61,174 bases of DNA, from contig NC_018258.1 in assembly GCF_000227135.1 (NCBI RefSeq), positions 1,107,543 to 1,168,716 of the forward strand, read 5' to 3'. The notes beneath the pieces are model-generated. The model saw nothing but the letters and a program-made list of their open reading frames with translations. It was not told the DNA's origin and searched no databases. Each line of letters begins with the position of its first letter. The stretch's first letter is position 1. This document shows positions 11,249 to 22,558 of the stretch, piece after piece. Source of the stretch: Leishmania donovani (Eukaryota; Euglenozoa; Kinetoplastea; Trypanosomatida; Trypanosomatidae). A program made the translations under genes and the position numbers.

Positions 11249-12573
11249 GCGCGAGCGCGTCTGTGCGTCTAGCAGAGACGGAGAAACAGGGGATCGAGAA
11301 TGGGAAGGATACCTGGCAGTGATGATGCGCAGTTAATGGCCCTGGGGCTCTCCATGAGCGACAGAGTAGAACCCGCAACACGGTCGCAAAACAATGCGGC
11401 GAGAAAGAGGAAGCAAGCGAGTGGCGGTGTCTGCTTGCGCTCAACGTGTGCAGGCAGATGATCTGCCACGAAAGACGGTTCATAAAACAAAAAAATGTGT
11501 GACCTCTGCACTGCGACTTGCCCAGGAATGCTAGGCGCCGTGGTACGGTGAGTGCACACAACGGCCAAGCTGGCAGGTTGCCCTTAGTGGAAGACGAGCG
11601 CGTTAGAGAGATGCCGACTGCACGTGCGGGCGAGCAGCGGATCTCTGATGCGTACGATTTTTTGGGAGGGGTTTCCGAATCGAAAATAAATGCTGCATCA
11701 GCGCTGCCTTTCGCCCTTCCGTTCTGCTTGTCAGCTCCGGCAGATGCAGACATGTTGAGCCCGAGTAGAACACAGGGTGGTGTGGGAGAGAGGGGGAGGG
11801 GGCTTGGCGTGGTGGCATACGAGGCCCACTCTTGTTCTTTGTTTTGTCGGGCGACCATCTCTGCAAGAACAACACAAAAAAAAAAAAAAACAGAAAAATA
11901 AAACGAAAAGGAGCATCTATGCAACCGGGGAGTGGCGCAGCGTGGAAGGAAGAGAATAGAGAGGGGAGGGAGACGTCAAAAAAGCGTCATGTAACTCCAC
12001 TTATCGTATAGGATAGTTCTCCACAGCTCCAACCTGTGCGGGGCTGGAGCGTAGTGAACACATGAGCGAAGAGGGGGGGTAGACAGAAGTGAGTCTAGCA
12101 GAGAAGTACGGTGGAGCGGCAAGGCTGGATAAAAGGGATGTTGTCGTCTATGTTGACGAGGACAGAAATGTATATATATAAACGGCATGCAACATAGGCA
12201 CATAAATGAACGGCAGTCGCTGCTATATGTCGCCACTGTCGCCCTGTATCCAAAGGGAGGTCAAGGTCTCATAACGGCACTCAACTCGCAGCTGATGTGC
12301 GATAATGATGAAGAGAGGGGGCCCCACAACTCACGGAGACGCCGTTTCACGCGCACAGGAGGGACCGAGGGAATACTGTCGGCGCCTGCAGTCCTCCTAC
12401 TTCCGCTGAATCTAGGGAATCGACAGAAGAAAAAAAAACGAAGGGGCGCACGCCTGATAAGACTCTGCTGCGCAGAGACACGCAGCACACAACACACAAA
12501 ACTTCTAAAACGATTTCATCCACGGCGCCGTCCAAGAAAAGAGGAATCACTCATCTGCCCTGTACGCAGAGCG
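11249..12573. other. Intergenic spacer
   Basis: This spacer holds the 5'UTR and splice signals of the 854-aa gene and the 3' region of the 2031-aa gene. A short AT-rich stretch (tatatatata) lies near 12170. The minus-strand frame overlapping 10989-11924 is on the other side of the polyT tract and shows no domain. Confidence 0.5.
11861..11912 (-). promoter_or_regulatory. PolyT tract and AG splice acceptor candidate
   Basis: On the minus strand a T-rich tract with about 14 consecutive T is followed by TTCTTGCAG. This is a textbook arrangement for spliced-leader addition, with the AG at 11861-11862. The resulting 5'UTR for the 854-aa gene would be about 610 nt. Confidence 0.6.
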
Positions 12574-15500
12574 TTACCTGTGCCGCCGCCGCGGGGGGTA
12601 GCCGGGGGACCGCGGATGCATGGACATGGGTGGCCTCGGGACGTTCGGCAGGCGAGGCCCTGGCAGGGCCACTGCGCCCTGTTGACCTGGTTTCATGATC
12701 ATCACTCGAGGGCCTCTAGGCCGTTCCTTTCCCGCACCAAAGTGGACTTGGCACTCCTCATACCGTTGCGCTTCGTTCTCTTGCTGCTGCCACATCAATC
12801 CACGCTCCGCCCAACGCATGGCAAACAGCTGGCGATCCTTTTCCTTCTGTGCTTCCTTCTTGTCGATGTGCGTCGAGATGTCCGGTGAATCAACGTACGG
12901 GACGCCGGGGACGTCGAGGATTGTGCGGCGTCGCTGCCGCTGCTCTCGCTGCTCTGGAGAATCGTGATCGGCGCGGACGTAGTTGTATGGGTGCATAGGA
13001 GGACGGTGAGCGAAACGACGTCCTGGCACGCTCACTGCTAGTTGGGTGTTCTGCGTGGTGGAGGGATCCGACGAGATCCAGTTCTCATCCGCGTCGCTAT
13101 CCGCAGGCGTTGCAGTTTCCCTCGACTCGTCGCTGCTGTCCACGCGCGCCTCGTCGACGCCGGCGGCATCCATCTCCGTTTGTTCCCTGGGCAACACGCC
13201 GACACTTCTCGAGCGATCCGCGTTCGCCAATCCAGTTTTGGTGACAGCAGCAGAAGATTCCAGCACGTGGGAGTGGACGTCCGCCACGCCACTCTCGTCC
13301 AGGCGCGAGTGGCAGAGAAGAGTGGCGAGGTTTCTGTGCTTCGTGTGCACCTCACGAGTGAACTCCGCCTTGTGCACCTCCTCAGCGTCGTCCGCGCCTG
13401 ACGCCTCCTCATGCGCTGCCTGCATGGTGGAAAAGCGACCGAATTGCCTGGCACCACCAAGAAGGACCGTGGTCATGTCGTGAGGCATCCGCAGCAACTC
13501 GTCACTGAGTGCGCAGACCGTCGGGTTCACCACAGTTGCCTCAGGCGGCAGAGGAAGGGGAACGACAGAGCTCGTCACGGCGCTGTCACCAGCCGTCAAC
13601 GCTCCGCAAACTGTCCGGTCAGTGGGAATGCTTACCCCAGACGGCGCCGTCGCAGCGGCCTGTGGTCGTGTCGAAAATTCCACTGTCTTGGAATCGTGGA
13701 TGCGACTGTTCCCCGGCGAGCTCTGCAGTATGGAGACGGGAGTCATCATCAGGCAGTCTGCGCGGCAGTAGCCACTGAAGTCAAAGCCGGAGCGTTGATG
13801 CTCGCGAAGCTGTTGGATGCTGGCGTCAGCACGTTCGCTGGCGGCATCTGGCATGTTGTGCACGGAGAGATCGGCGCTGCTGCGAGGATACGTCAGGATG
13901 GTCACTTGGCTCCTAAGCCCGTCTCCTTCCAAGAACGATCCAGTACGGTTCGCATCGCTGTCCGTGCAACGACCTGGGGGCGTTGACTTGGCTGGGAAAG
14001 CGGTGACAGCGTCAAACTCTGATATGGTACTCACCTGCTGGGTGGCTTGCCGAGTCGACGCCTCTTCGGCGCATCGTGCCGGGGATGGAGAAGTGCGGAG
14101 GTTGAAACCGGCGCCGACGCGCACCAGCGTCGCGTTGCTTCGTGAAGATACTCTCGCGCTAGAAATGCGGCTCTTGCGTTGGCGACTCTGCAGCGGCACG
14201 GCGGTATTCAAGCTCTTCTCCTCCGCAGGTGCCGCCGCAGGAGGAGGTGGGGCTGGCGACCCGCAGCCTGGCGCTTTCTCCGTTGAGCTGCTTCTCATCG
14301 CAAAGCGATCGAACCGCTGAGCGCGTGCCACTTCGTCTGATGGGGGCACTGGCTGTGGCTGACGAGGTGGTGGCCGAGTGGCCTCGGTGGTGCACACCTG
14401 GCACTTTCCCGTGGCACACTGGCATCCGAGCTCCCCAAACGTACATGCGTTGTTGTCCTTCAAGCAGGAGACATGTCGTTCACTGAGGCGCTGGAGGGCA
14501 TCTGCTAACTCGTCAGGGTCCATAATAGAGCTCATCGTTGCACCCTCTCTTCCGCACCCTAAAAAGGCCGTACACGTTGAGGCCGCCATTTCCTCTCTTG
14601 TGCTTGCCGTTAGCTGAGAAGGGTTCACCGCTGAGCACGTCGGGCTACGGGGTTGTGATCCACTGTCGCATCCGTTGCATACCACTTCCGACACAAGAAG
14701 AGCAGTCGTGTGGCTTGCGAATGCATCGCAGTCTCTCGAAGATTCCACACGGGACACCCTTCTTTCCACGGATATGCTCTCCGACCCAGCCGGCGCACAA
14801 TCTGCAAAACCACGATTCGCCAGTCTGCCACCAACCTGTTCATTTGAACAGTTCATCGTCGAGTCACCGCTTTCGCCTGCCTTCACCGCGCGCTTATCGC
14901 TTGCACTCAGCGCAGAAGTACCGGCTGGATAGCTACAACAGCCACCGTCTGCAAGGCTGTACCCGCCATTCGAACGCGACGCAGCGCCCGCGTCTGGGGC
15001 CACAGCGCTGTCGGCCTCCATCATGCTGCCGTACCCGCCGCGCGACCGCACGCTGTCGTGGTGGGTTCCAGCGTCTAAGGGGGGTGAAGTGGCTGAGGTT
15101 ACGGTGGTCAGCGACTGAGTGTCAGGGGCATCCACACTTTGCGTGCTGTGGCTGTCATCTGTTCTGTGGTTGTGTAGGACGGACGCGTCTCCGAGATGAG
15201 CTGCCAGTGCATCTGATAGGCTGCGCCTGGCTGTAGCTCTACCAGAAGAGAGGCGGTGATGGGCCGAGACAGTGCGAGGGCCTGTAGCGGCAGCGGCTGG
15301 AGGCCGCGATGCGGAATCGTGAAGGGGAGTGGCAAACTGTGCACCGCCATTCGCAGAGTGCTCGACAACATGAGCCCAACAGGTGTTGCGAGAAGCACAA
15401 CAAGGGCCTGCGTTGGCACTGTTGTCGCGTTGTAGTGCGCTGTATGTGTTGGCGGATGCGTCGCTGACGGCGATGGAGTCGAACAGTTCAATCGGGAACC

Positions 15501-18500
15501 CTTGCCGATAATTTCCACCACCCATAGCTGAGGTTTCAGCGTTGGTGTGGAGGAGGCTTCCAAAGGCCGATTCGCCGCTTGGAGCAGATGGGGCGTACGA
15601 GGACCCGTCGATTGTCGTCGAGGGTGGAGAGAGACGCGTGCCGGTGCAGCCATCGCACATGCTGTACGCCGGCGTGCCATCGTGGAGGCTCTCCGTTGCC
15701 GGGAGGTCACTGAAGGGTGTCTTGCGCCCTTCGCTTCGCGAACTGTGAACGCCGCTGTCCAACAATGGGCTTTTTAAAACAGTGGCTGTGCCGCGAACGC
15801 GATGCGCGCTCTGCCTGGTGCGATCCGTCGTGTCTGAGGATGCCTCCAGCACGCTGAAGGGCGCTGCAGTCGCGGCAGACGTGCCTCGACGGAGCGTTCC
15901 GTTTTTGCTGATGGTCGGGGACTGCACATCGCTGGCATCACAGGGCCCTATCGCCAACGCCCCTGAGTCAGTGAACGCACTGTACTCGGCAACTGTATGC
16001 AAGCCGGTGCCCGTGCCCTCTCTGGCCTTGATGCTATCAGCGTTGCTCATCGCCGCCGTGTCTATGTGGCTCTTGATGAGACTGCCGTAGCCAGTCTTCC
16101 TCCCGGCAGCGCCTTCTTCCTGAAAGGTCTCCGTCATACTTGGCATGGTAGCGCTGCTGGTTTCCCACGACGCCTCACTGCGGCTTCGCTGGGAGCACTC
16201 TGGCCTGTGCGTTGTCGTCGAGGCGTTCGGCAGCGTCGAGTAGTACTCCGTAGCCATCACTGTGTGAATTGTGGGGCTCTCCGCGCTACTCAGGCCGGCG
16301 TACAGCCGCTGCTCCGGCTGCTGCTTGGACGTATCGGTGGCTTCCGCCGCGCACCCATCACGCAGCAGGAAAGATGTCGCCAGACAGTAAACAGCGCCCG
16401 TAGTGTTTTCCGTGTCCCCAACGCCGACACTAGACTCGTGCGGGTCATTCAGGGCGGAGTACGCGACGGTGCTTGCAAGTGTCTGTGATGCTGGGTTCTC
16501 TTCGGGAACTGCAGTAGCTTCGCCGTCGTACCACTCGTGGTCGCCACTCACACCGTGCAAGTACTCTACGACGCTTCGAGCGCTTGTGGTATTATCCGCG
16601 ACTGCTGAGAGGTCTGAAGAATTGACTGTCTCACCAGCAAGCCCGCTCGGCTGTGCGCTTGCGCCATAGTCCGCTGGGCCGCCACTACGGTCAACGTGCC
16701 CATGCTGCGGATGCCTAGCGGGCAGGCATCGCCGACCGGGTTCGGTTCTTGCAGCCGGCGTGTCGGATGAGGTGATGGCTTTCCAAAACGCCGAGACAGA
16801 GGGGGTGCGTTCTTGGTCAGCGCCCCCGACAAACTCTCGGTAGAACAGGCTCAGGCCTTCCTCGCTCTCATTGGCAGGGCTGACCTCGCTGAAGACACCT
16901 ATGCTCGGTGTCACGTCAAGCATCGCACAGGCGTCACTTCCGTGCACCTGCAGTCCGTGACGGCTGCGCGCCGTTGCCTCTCCAAGAGCGCAAGCGGCGT
17001 GAGCCGAGGCGGGTGGAGCGGGGACACGCTCCTTCGACATCGACTTGCTTGCGGTGCCCTTTGTTGTTGGTGGTTTGCGCCCGGGGCCTTGGAAGACGGA
17101 CGGCTCCTCCACGACTGAGGATGCTTGCTCCTCGACCACCTCGAACACGTTCTTCGCTCGATCCTGGCGGTTCGCGGCATCCACGACAACATCCACAACG
17201 GGGCGGTCCTCTGCCTTTGCATCCCGTCGATCGATGACTGCGTCCTCGCGGGTGTACACGTGCAGCCGACCGTACGTCAGCGGAGATCTGTTGCGCACGC
17301 AGGGGCTGCTGAGTGTGTGGCGGGACTGCGGAGAAAGGAGACCCGTCGTCGGGATGTCAGAGGCGTCCTCGAGCGCGTCGAAGGCTGCTGTCCGCCGCAG
17401 CTGTCGCCGTTTATCATGCGCACCTTCGATATCAGACAGCTTCGCCGCTTCCGTCGGAGACGCTGGGGGATTGATAGCGTAGTGGTGCTTGGGTTTCTTG
17501 CGGTTGCTCTCCTTTATTTCCCGCCGCACACGCCGAATCTCGTTGACACGAGGCAGGAAAGAGGCTATTGTGGACGTTGTGCTCACCGCCCCGTCGGGAG
17601 GTGTGGTGCCGGCCGGGGACGTCAGGAGAGACACATACCGCGTGGCCGCCTCGTCGCCAAACTTGTCGCGGAGCAGGTACCACGCGAGAATTGGAAGCAG
17701 CCGCTTGTTGAAGGGAACCGAGGTGAGGAGGGAGCGCTTTCGGACGGCCTCCAATTCAAGCAGCACATCCTCCTCAGAGAACATCTTCTTGTCCACGAGA
17801 TCAGCCAGCACCGAAAGGTGGGCGTTCGAGCGCGCGACAGAGCTCAGGTCTCTCTGGCCGAGATTCCGCGCCACTTTCGGCGCGCCGGCCCGCGCCGAGT
17901 GGGTGGCAGGCGATTGCCCCCTCGGAGGCGTATGGCTCTCTTGCGGGAGGGTGCTTGGTGTCCGCAGAGATAAAAGGTCCGACGGCGGTTTGGCAAAGTC
18001 CCTGTGGAGGGGATCGAAGGGCGAGAGGGCCGATGCCGCCGCGTCGCTGTCGGACTTGACTCCCGACGCGCGCGCCGATTGTGTATTCGGTTCCTTGGAG
18101 GCATGTGGTGGAGGTGGCAGGGCGGGCCTTTCCGGGAGGGCAGGGGGAGGCGCGAGCAGCTTGACCGCCAGCGGTTCACTAGGCTTCTGAATTCTCAGCT
18201 TTGCCGTTGACGTGCTGAGCTCGGCCGGAAGGTCCTTCCCGTACCGCGCGGTGCCCATGCTGTCTATCCCATGCACCACTCCAGGCGTGACGCCTGCCTG
18301 CGCCTCGCTCGAGGAGCTGCGCTGACGACTTCCGGTGCGGTGGCTCGATGTGTACGCTTCAGAGGATATGCGTGACGGCGAAATAGGGGAGATGCGCGAG
18401 GCAGAGGAGCGCCTCTCCGCGTCTTCTGCGGCACTAACGTCTGAACTGCACACCTTACCGGGAGTGTTGGTGAGCGACATCGCCTCGGGGAGGTGTTTGG

Positions 18501-18669
18501 CTGACAGGAACGGTGTGGCCTTCTCCGACGTCGCGGCGTTGGCTGGGCGCGCTTGACGGGACACTGAGGACATGGCGCAGGCGTGACGGCGAAGAGATAT
18601 TACTTTGTGGTGAGAGTGAAGCGACCAACGAGGACAAGAGCCGGCGGAGCGAGGCACACGCACCGACAC
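12574..18669 (-). CDS. Very large hypothetical protein, 2031 aa, mostly disordered
   Basis: Not recognised. A single uninterrupted frame of 2031 codons makes this certainly coding; Met33 (18573, MSSVSRQ) is an alternative start. Composition is dominated by Ser, Ala, Thr, Pro and Asp. Three parts look more ordered. Residues about 280-350 look helical (around FSEEDVLLELEAVRKR and FNKRLLPILAWYLLRDK). Residues about 1398-1427 hold a cluster of six Cys preceded by HVSC, a possible metal site. The last 130 residues are rich in Arg, Gln and Glu (around MRWAERGLMWQQQENEAQR) and end in a basic, Pro-rich tail. A GYGS[LM] motif occurs near residues 858 and 1211. The composition suggests a scaffold or cytoskeletal protein, but that is a guess. 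A polypyrimidine region lies upstream (18753-18915). Confidence 0.85.
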   Translation of the reverse strand: MSVRVPRSAGSCPRWSLHSHHKVISLRRHACAMSSVSRQARPANAATSEKATPFLSAKHLPEAMSLTNTPGKVCSSDVSAAEDAERRSSASRISPISPSRISSEAYTSSHRTGSRQRSSSSEAQAGVTPGVVHGIDSMGTARYGKDLPAELSTSTAKLRIQKPSEPLAVKLLAPPPALPERPALPPPPHASKEPNTQSARASGVKSDSDAAASALSPFDPLHRDFAKPPSDLLSLRTPSTLPQESHTPPRGQSPATHSARAGAPKVARNLGQRDLSSVARSNAHLSVLADLVDKKMFSEEDVLLELEAVRKRSLLTSVPFNKRLLPILAWYLLRDKFGDEAATRYVSLLTSPAGTTPPDGAVSTTSTIASFLPRVNEIRRVRREIKESNRKKPKHHYAINPPASPTEAAKLSDIEGAHDKRRQLRRTAAFDALEDASDIPTTGLLSPQSRHTLSSPCVRNRSPLTYGRLHVYTREDAVIDRRDAKAEDRPVVDVVVDAANRQDRAKNVFEVVEEQASSVVEEPSVFQGPGRKPPTTKGTASKSMSKERVPAPPASAHAACALGEATARSRHGLQVHGSDACAMLDVTPSIGVFSEVSPANESEEGLSLFYREFVGGADQERTPSVSAFWKAITSSDTPAARTEPGRRCLPARHPQHGHVDRSGGPADYGASAQPSGLAGETVNSSDLSAVADNTTSARSVVEYLHGVSGDHEWYDGEATAVPEENPASQTLASTVAYSALNDPHESSVGVGDTENTTGAVYCLATSFLLRDGCAAEATDTSKQQPEQRLYAGLSSAESPTIHTVMATEYYSTLPNASTTTHRPECSQRSRSEASWETSSATMPSMTETFQEEGAAGRKTGYGSLIKSHIDTAAMSNADSIKAREGTGTGLHTVAEYSAFTDSGALAIGPCDASDVQSPTISKNGTLRRGTSAATAAPFSVLEASSDTTDRTRQSAHRVRGTATVLKSPLLDSGVHSSRSEGRKTPFSDLPATESLHDGTPAYSMCDGCTGTRLSPPSTTIDGSSYAPSAPSGESAFGSLLHTNAETSAMGGGNYRQGFPIELFDSIAVSDASANTYSALQRDNSANAGPCCASRNTCWAHVVEHSANGGAQFATPLHDSASRPPAAAATGPRTVSAHHRLSSGRATARRSLSDALAAHLGDASVLHNHRTDDSHSTQSVDAPDTQSLTTVTSATSPPLDAGTHHDSVRSRGGYGSMMEADSAVAPDAGAASRSNGGYSLADGGCCSYPAGTSALSASDKRAVKAGESGDSTMNCSNEQVGGRLANRGFADCAPAGSESISVERRVSRVESSRDCDAFASHTTALLVSEVVCNGCDSGSQPRSPTCSAVNPSQLTASTREEMAASTCTAFLGCGREGATMSSIMDPDELADALQRLSERHVSCLKDNNACTFGELGCQCATGKCQVCTTEATRPPPRQPQPVPPSDEVARAQRFDRFAMRSSSTEKAPGCGSPAPPPPAAAPAEEKSLNTAVPLQSRQRKSRISSARVSSRSNATLVRVGAGFNLRTSPSPARCAEEASTRQATQQVSTISEFDAVTAFPAKSTPPGRCTDSDANRTGSFLEGDGLRSQVTILTYPRSSADLSVHNMPDAASERADASIQQLREHQRSGFDFSGYCRADCLMMTPVSILQSSPGNSRIHDSKTVEFSTRPQAAATAPSGVSIPTDRTVCGALTAGDSAVTSSVVPLPLPPEATVVNPTVCALSDELLRMPHDMTTVLLGGARQFGRFSTMQAAHEEASGADDAEEVHKAEFTREVHTKHRNLATLLCHSRLDESGVADVHSHVLESSAAVTKTGLANADRSRSVGVLPREQTEMDAAGVDEARVDSSDESRETATPADSDADENWISSDPSTTQNTQLAVSVPGRRFAHRPPMHPYNYVRADHDSPEQREQRQRRRTILDVPGVPYVDSPDISTHIDKKEAQKEKDRQLFAMRWAERGLMWQQQENEAQRYEECQVHFGAGKERPRGPRVMIMKPGQQGAVALPGPRLPNVPRPPMSMHPRSPGYPPRRRHR

Positions 18670-18752
18670 GGTGGGGAGAGGAAGAAATGACGAAGCGCGA
18701 GGATGAGAGGGGAAGAGGCCCAGGACGCTATGGGGTTGAGTGAGGAGGAGGT

Positions 18753-18915
18753 TAGAGAGAGACTGTGGTGGGAGAAGAAGAGGATGTGCCCATGAAGGGT
18801 GGAAAAGGGGAGAGGGAAGAGATCGGTATGTGTGTATTCAGGGAAGAGAAGGGAGGGGGGAAGGTCAAACAAAGGACTGAGAGAGAAAGAGAGAAAGCAA
18901 AATTCAGGCAGAGAG
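18753..18915 (-). promoter_or_regulatory. Extended polypyrimidine region upstream of the 2031-aa gene
   Basis: The plus strand is a long GA-rich series, so the transcript carries several CT-rich tracts within 85-250 nt of the start at 18669. This is the likely trans-splicing region. Several AGs follow, so the acceptor cannot be picked by eye. Confidence 0.5.
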
Positions 18916-20182
18916 AGCGGATAAGAGACGTGCACAAGAAGGGAAGAGCCATAAAAGAGAGAAAGAAAAAACAGAGGAGGGTTCTAACGGGATGTAGGAA
19001 CGAAAGGGCGTTCTATAGGGGTGCGACGGACACACCGTGTGCGCTGTAGAGCGCCACCGGAGTTCGAGAGGTGACAGGTTGGCGGGTGCTGCCCAGTCTA
19101 ATGGTATCTGGGCTGGTGAATGCAGTGTGAGAGGATGAAACAAACAACAAAAAGAAACAAACAAAAAGAAGAGCTGTGCGCTGCGTCGGCACTTACAGTG
19201 GTGTAGTGGTACACTTTCGCGGACGCACTGGCGGTACAAGAGCGGCTTTTGCGGATCGGTGCACCGAGAGAAGGCGTGGGAGGGCGAAAGACGGCGTTGC
19301 ATCCGTTGAGGGTAGGGAAGGGGAGGAGCGTGAAGGAAGACAGAGAATCATTGCGACCCACGACGAGGGTAGGCAGGTGAACCTCTTCTACTTAGCAATG
19401 GGCGTCAACGGCATAAATCGGCATTGCTTCTGCGCTGGCGAGTCCTCCGATTAAGCGCACATGGCCAACGTCGAAAGAGGCAGCCAACAGCCTCCGTTGC
19501 AGTGCAAAGATGCCGTTCGCACCTTCTTGTTTTTCTTCTGTCTCTGTGCCATGAGAGTCGAACCGTTTCTACTCTCCCCCTCCCGTCAAACGCGACGCGT
19601 GAGGAGAGACGCGGGGCAGCAGATGGGGGAACAGATGAGGTGAAGAATACGAGGTGGTGGTGGTGGGGATGGGAACGGCAAAATGCACGCAGAAGACAAA
19701 ATAGACAGACAGACGCAAGCACGCACAAGCAGATAGACATCCAGACGTGACAGACACAGAATACGGAACGAGAGAGGTGATGGGTCGAAAAAAAAAACGA
19801 AAAGAGGAGGACGCAGAGATGGAGGCAAGCCACAGTGCGAGGATCTCCACGCAGGAGACTTTGTATGACACGCCGCACGATATGGTCGGCGCTCCCCCAC
19901 GCATGCGCTCACACATGAAAGGAAAAAAGGAGGAGATGTCTATCGAAAAAGGGAGGAAAAAAGCGTCCGAAAACGGCAGTCGTACCACATAGGCCCCGCC
20001 GCCGTCCCGCCTGTTATCGTTTTGGTTCAAGGTGAGCGGCTCGAGTAACCGGAGCGGCTTACATCCGCGTGGGACCTTGGCTGAGTAGGCCGACTGCTCA
20101 CTCTCGAATAGACAATCCACGTGCCCTTGCGGTCCCATCCTTCGGGGCGCGTGGCATGGGCACGTGAGCTTCCGATCCCCCC
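18916..20182. other. Intergenic spacer
   Basis: No supported gene. Minus-strand frames here (for example 19569-20231, 220 aa) have no domain and biased composition. The spacer contains the 3' region of the next upstream gene ending at 20183. Confidence 0.5.
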
Positions 20183-21523
20183 TCAATCCTCGTAGATGAC
20201 TTTGAGGACGCGGCCGCGTGGCGGGCAGCATCGAGAAGCTCTGAGATTGCCACGACTTTGCTCCATCTCGGTGGGGCTGCTACCCATTCCGTCGCTTTCA
20301 CACTGGTTCCGGTTGTCGGACGACGAGCGACTCCTGGGCGCGTTGTGACTGTCTGCAACGTTGGCAGCTCGTGCTGGAGAGAGTGGTCTCGAAGCGGCAA
20401 CAATGTCGAGGAACGCAGAAGAGAGGCCTACCTCTCGCAAATTGGCGTCGGTGGTCGGTGACGGTGACACCCCTGCCTTGACGTCATCAGAACCGAGCCT
20501 CACGACTTCCGCGGTGTTGACCGCAGCCGCTGCGTTCAGAAGCTTCGCTATCGGTGCTATCTGTCCCATCCGATGCGGTTGCTGGACTGTGGCAATCCTT
20601 GTCGAGGCGTTGCTTGTACATATGGAGGTGTCGCTTCTATTCACATGAAAGAGTGGCTTGGCTGTCGTTGGTTTCGCGCGCCTTCCAACGTGGCTGGTGG
20701 AGACGTGGTCAAACACGCCATCGTGAGGTCTCTCGCGGCCGAGACCGTTCTCACCCGTCTCCGCCGCCGCCAGATCAAATCGTCGACGCCGCGCACCGCC
20801 GCCGCCTCGGGTGGTCCGACTGCGTTCATCGCCCGGCCCGTCTTGCGGCCGATCTACGGCTTCGGCAGCGCCGGCGCGTGCGGCTGCGCTGCGCGCCTGG
20901 ACGCCACCCCACACCGCCTCTGTTTCGCAGGGAGCTCGAGGTGTGGAAGAGACAGTGCTGCTGCCGCCACCCTCAGATTGTACAACAGGGCCGAAGGTTC
21001 GCTGCTGCATCCACCGTGCCTTTGTTGTCGACGGGGATTCGTCCAGGTAGCTGTCCGTCCAGGTGTAGGAGAGTGACGGCTCTCTGGCGTTTCTCAGGAA
21101 AGCGAAGGAGTCGGCCGCGCAGGCCTCACTCCAGGCCGACACCTCTCTCGCCATCGCAGAAGGGGCCGGTGGCCCCGCGATTCTCATCTCCGACTTTTGT
21201 TCATGTTGCGGCGCGGCGCCGACCGTTGTGGGCGTACCGCTCTGAACATCAGCGTTGTTGGAGTCTTGCGTTTCAAGTGGGAGTCTCTGCGCCAATAACT
21301 GGGGGTGGATGTACGGTCGGCTGGGCGACGGTGGCACGTCTGCTACAAGTAGCTCCGTCTGCTGGGCAGCTCGACTGTAGCGGATCTGAAGCAGAAGCGG
21401 TGCTGTGGCGTAGCGATCGCTGGCGGCCGCGCCGCTGGACTCAGTCATGTTCCAGACAGAGGCGGCTGCCGACAGCGGCCGGTCGCCGTCGGTGAAATCG
21501 CTGCTCTCTGTATCGGACGGCAT
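20183..21523 (-). CDS. Hypothetical Ser-rich protein, 446 aa
   Basis: Not recognised. The frame is open to 21709 (508 aa), but the Met at 21523 (MPSDTESSDFTDGD) gives a start typical of an acidic soluble protein, whereas the extra upstream residues look like translated 5'UTR. The protein is rich in Ser, Ala, Arg and Thr with a Gly/Arg patch in the middle, and is likely disordered. A block around SYTWTDSYLDE looks more ordered, and the C-terminus ends GRVLKVIYED. A 313-aa frame on the opposite strand at 20554-21495 is treated as a shadow. It is part of the run of four long low-complexity proteins at the left of the window. Confidence 0.7.
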   Translation of the reverse strand: MPSDTESSDFTDGDRPLSAAASVWNMTESSGAAASDRYATAPLLLQIRYSRAAQQTELLVADVPPSPSRPYIHPQLLAQRLPLETQDSNNADVQSGTPTTVGAAPQHEQKSEMRIAGPPAPSAMAREVSAWSEACAADSFAFLRNAREPSLSYTWTDSYLDESPSTTKARWMQQRTFGPVVQSEGGGSSTVSSTPRAPCETEAVWGGVQARSAAARAGAAEAVDRPQDGPGDERSRTTRGGGGARRRRFDLAAAETGENGLGRERPHDGVFDHVSTSHVGRRAKPTTAKPLFHVNRSDTSICTSNASTRIATVQQPHRMGQIAPIAKLLNAAAAVNTAEVVRLGSDDVKAGVSPSPTTDANLREVGLSSAFLDIVAASRPLSPARAANVADSHNAPRSRSSSDNRNQCESDGMGSSPTEMEQSRGNLRASRCCPPRGRVLKVIYED

Positions 21524-22558
21524 AGTGCACCGATTTGGTAGGATGCGCCCATTCAAAGGGAAGAGATGGATGTCTATGAGCGACTGCAGAGTCCATCGGA
21601 TGTGTGGGACCCGAGACAGAGAGACGGTAGAGGCCCTGTGCCGAAGAACGCAGACGATTGCATGAAGGGTTGTCAGCAGCGAGCCGCTCTGAGGAGAAAC
21701 CGTGTTCACGAACAGGACGGCGAGACCATGAAGCCGGCAGAGGATGTGAAGCAGGCAGTGTATAACTGAGTGCTGAAGTAAGTCAGGTGCGCCTCCAGGC
21801 TTCGGCGCTTCGGGCGGAGAAGCGAAATCACAAAGACGCAGAGGACGTGATCAGGAGGCAGTGAGAGAGGGGGAGGGGTGCTGGGCAGGCGCGGCGCATG
21901 AAAGATACAGTGATGGCAGAGAGCCCGCTGTAGGGGATGAGTGAGTCGATCGTGTGTACCTCCACAACCACCAAAGCAGAGCACCCGTCACCTACACGGG
22001 CCACCCCACCGTCACAAAACGCAAGCCATCCAGGCCGGCGATAAGCAAGAGAGAAAATGAGATGGACAGCGCAGACTGCGTATCGTTGCATGGGTTACTG
22101 ATGCATAACAAGAGGAATGAGGTACGGGAGGAGGTGGGCAAGGGTGGCCTACGAAGAGCACTCAAAGACCCATCGCGCTGATATAGAGTGTCCGAGAGCC
22201 CGTAGGGGACGCTGACGGAGCGAGCGCTGTGGAGAGAGAAACGCAAGGGTCAGAGAATAAAGTGATACCGCAGTTGTGTATGAGGCGCATGAAAAGATAC
22301 GGACACATCCGGAGTAGGAGTCGGGATGGCTCGTGCTGCGCAGCACAGGTCAAGCTGGCCCATATCGCAGATCGCACTCTTTCAACGTCCTCCCACCGCG
22401 CGTGACGCTAGCGAGGCGCGCAACTCGAAGGAGGGAGGGGACTTGAGGACGAAGCGCACAAGCAAAAAAAAAAAAAAACGGAGCGTTGCAGATGGGGTCA
22501 GGTACCGTTTTTGCTGCGTTTCCACGATAACCATCATGTGATCGAACATTTTCATTTC
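21524..22558. other. Intergenic spacer
   Basis: Upstream region of the 446-aa gene, with purine-rich plus-strand runs near 21855-21880 that could serve as polypyrimidine tracts on the transcript. A run of 15 A lies at about 22465-22479. It ends at the left edge of R2 copy b. No gene seen. Confidence 0.5.

Noticed and set aside
12187..12888. 233-aa plus-strand open frame
   Set aside because: Its second half is antisense to the C-terminus of the 2031-aa gene and the first half is spacer; no domain.
20554..21495. 313-aa plus-strand open frame
   Set aside because: Antisense to the 446-aa gene, against the direction of all other genes, Arg-rich composition typical of a GC-rich shadow frame.
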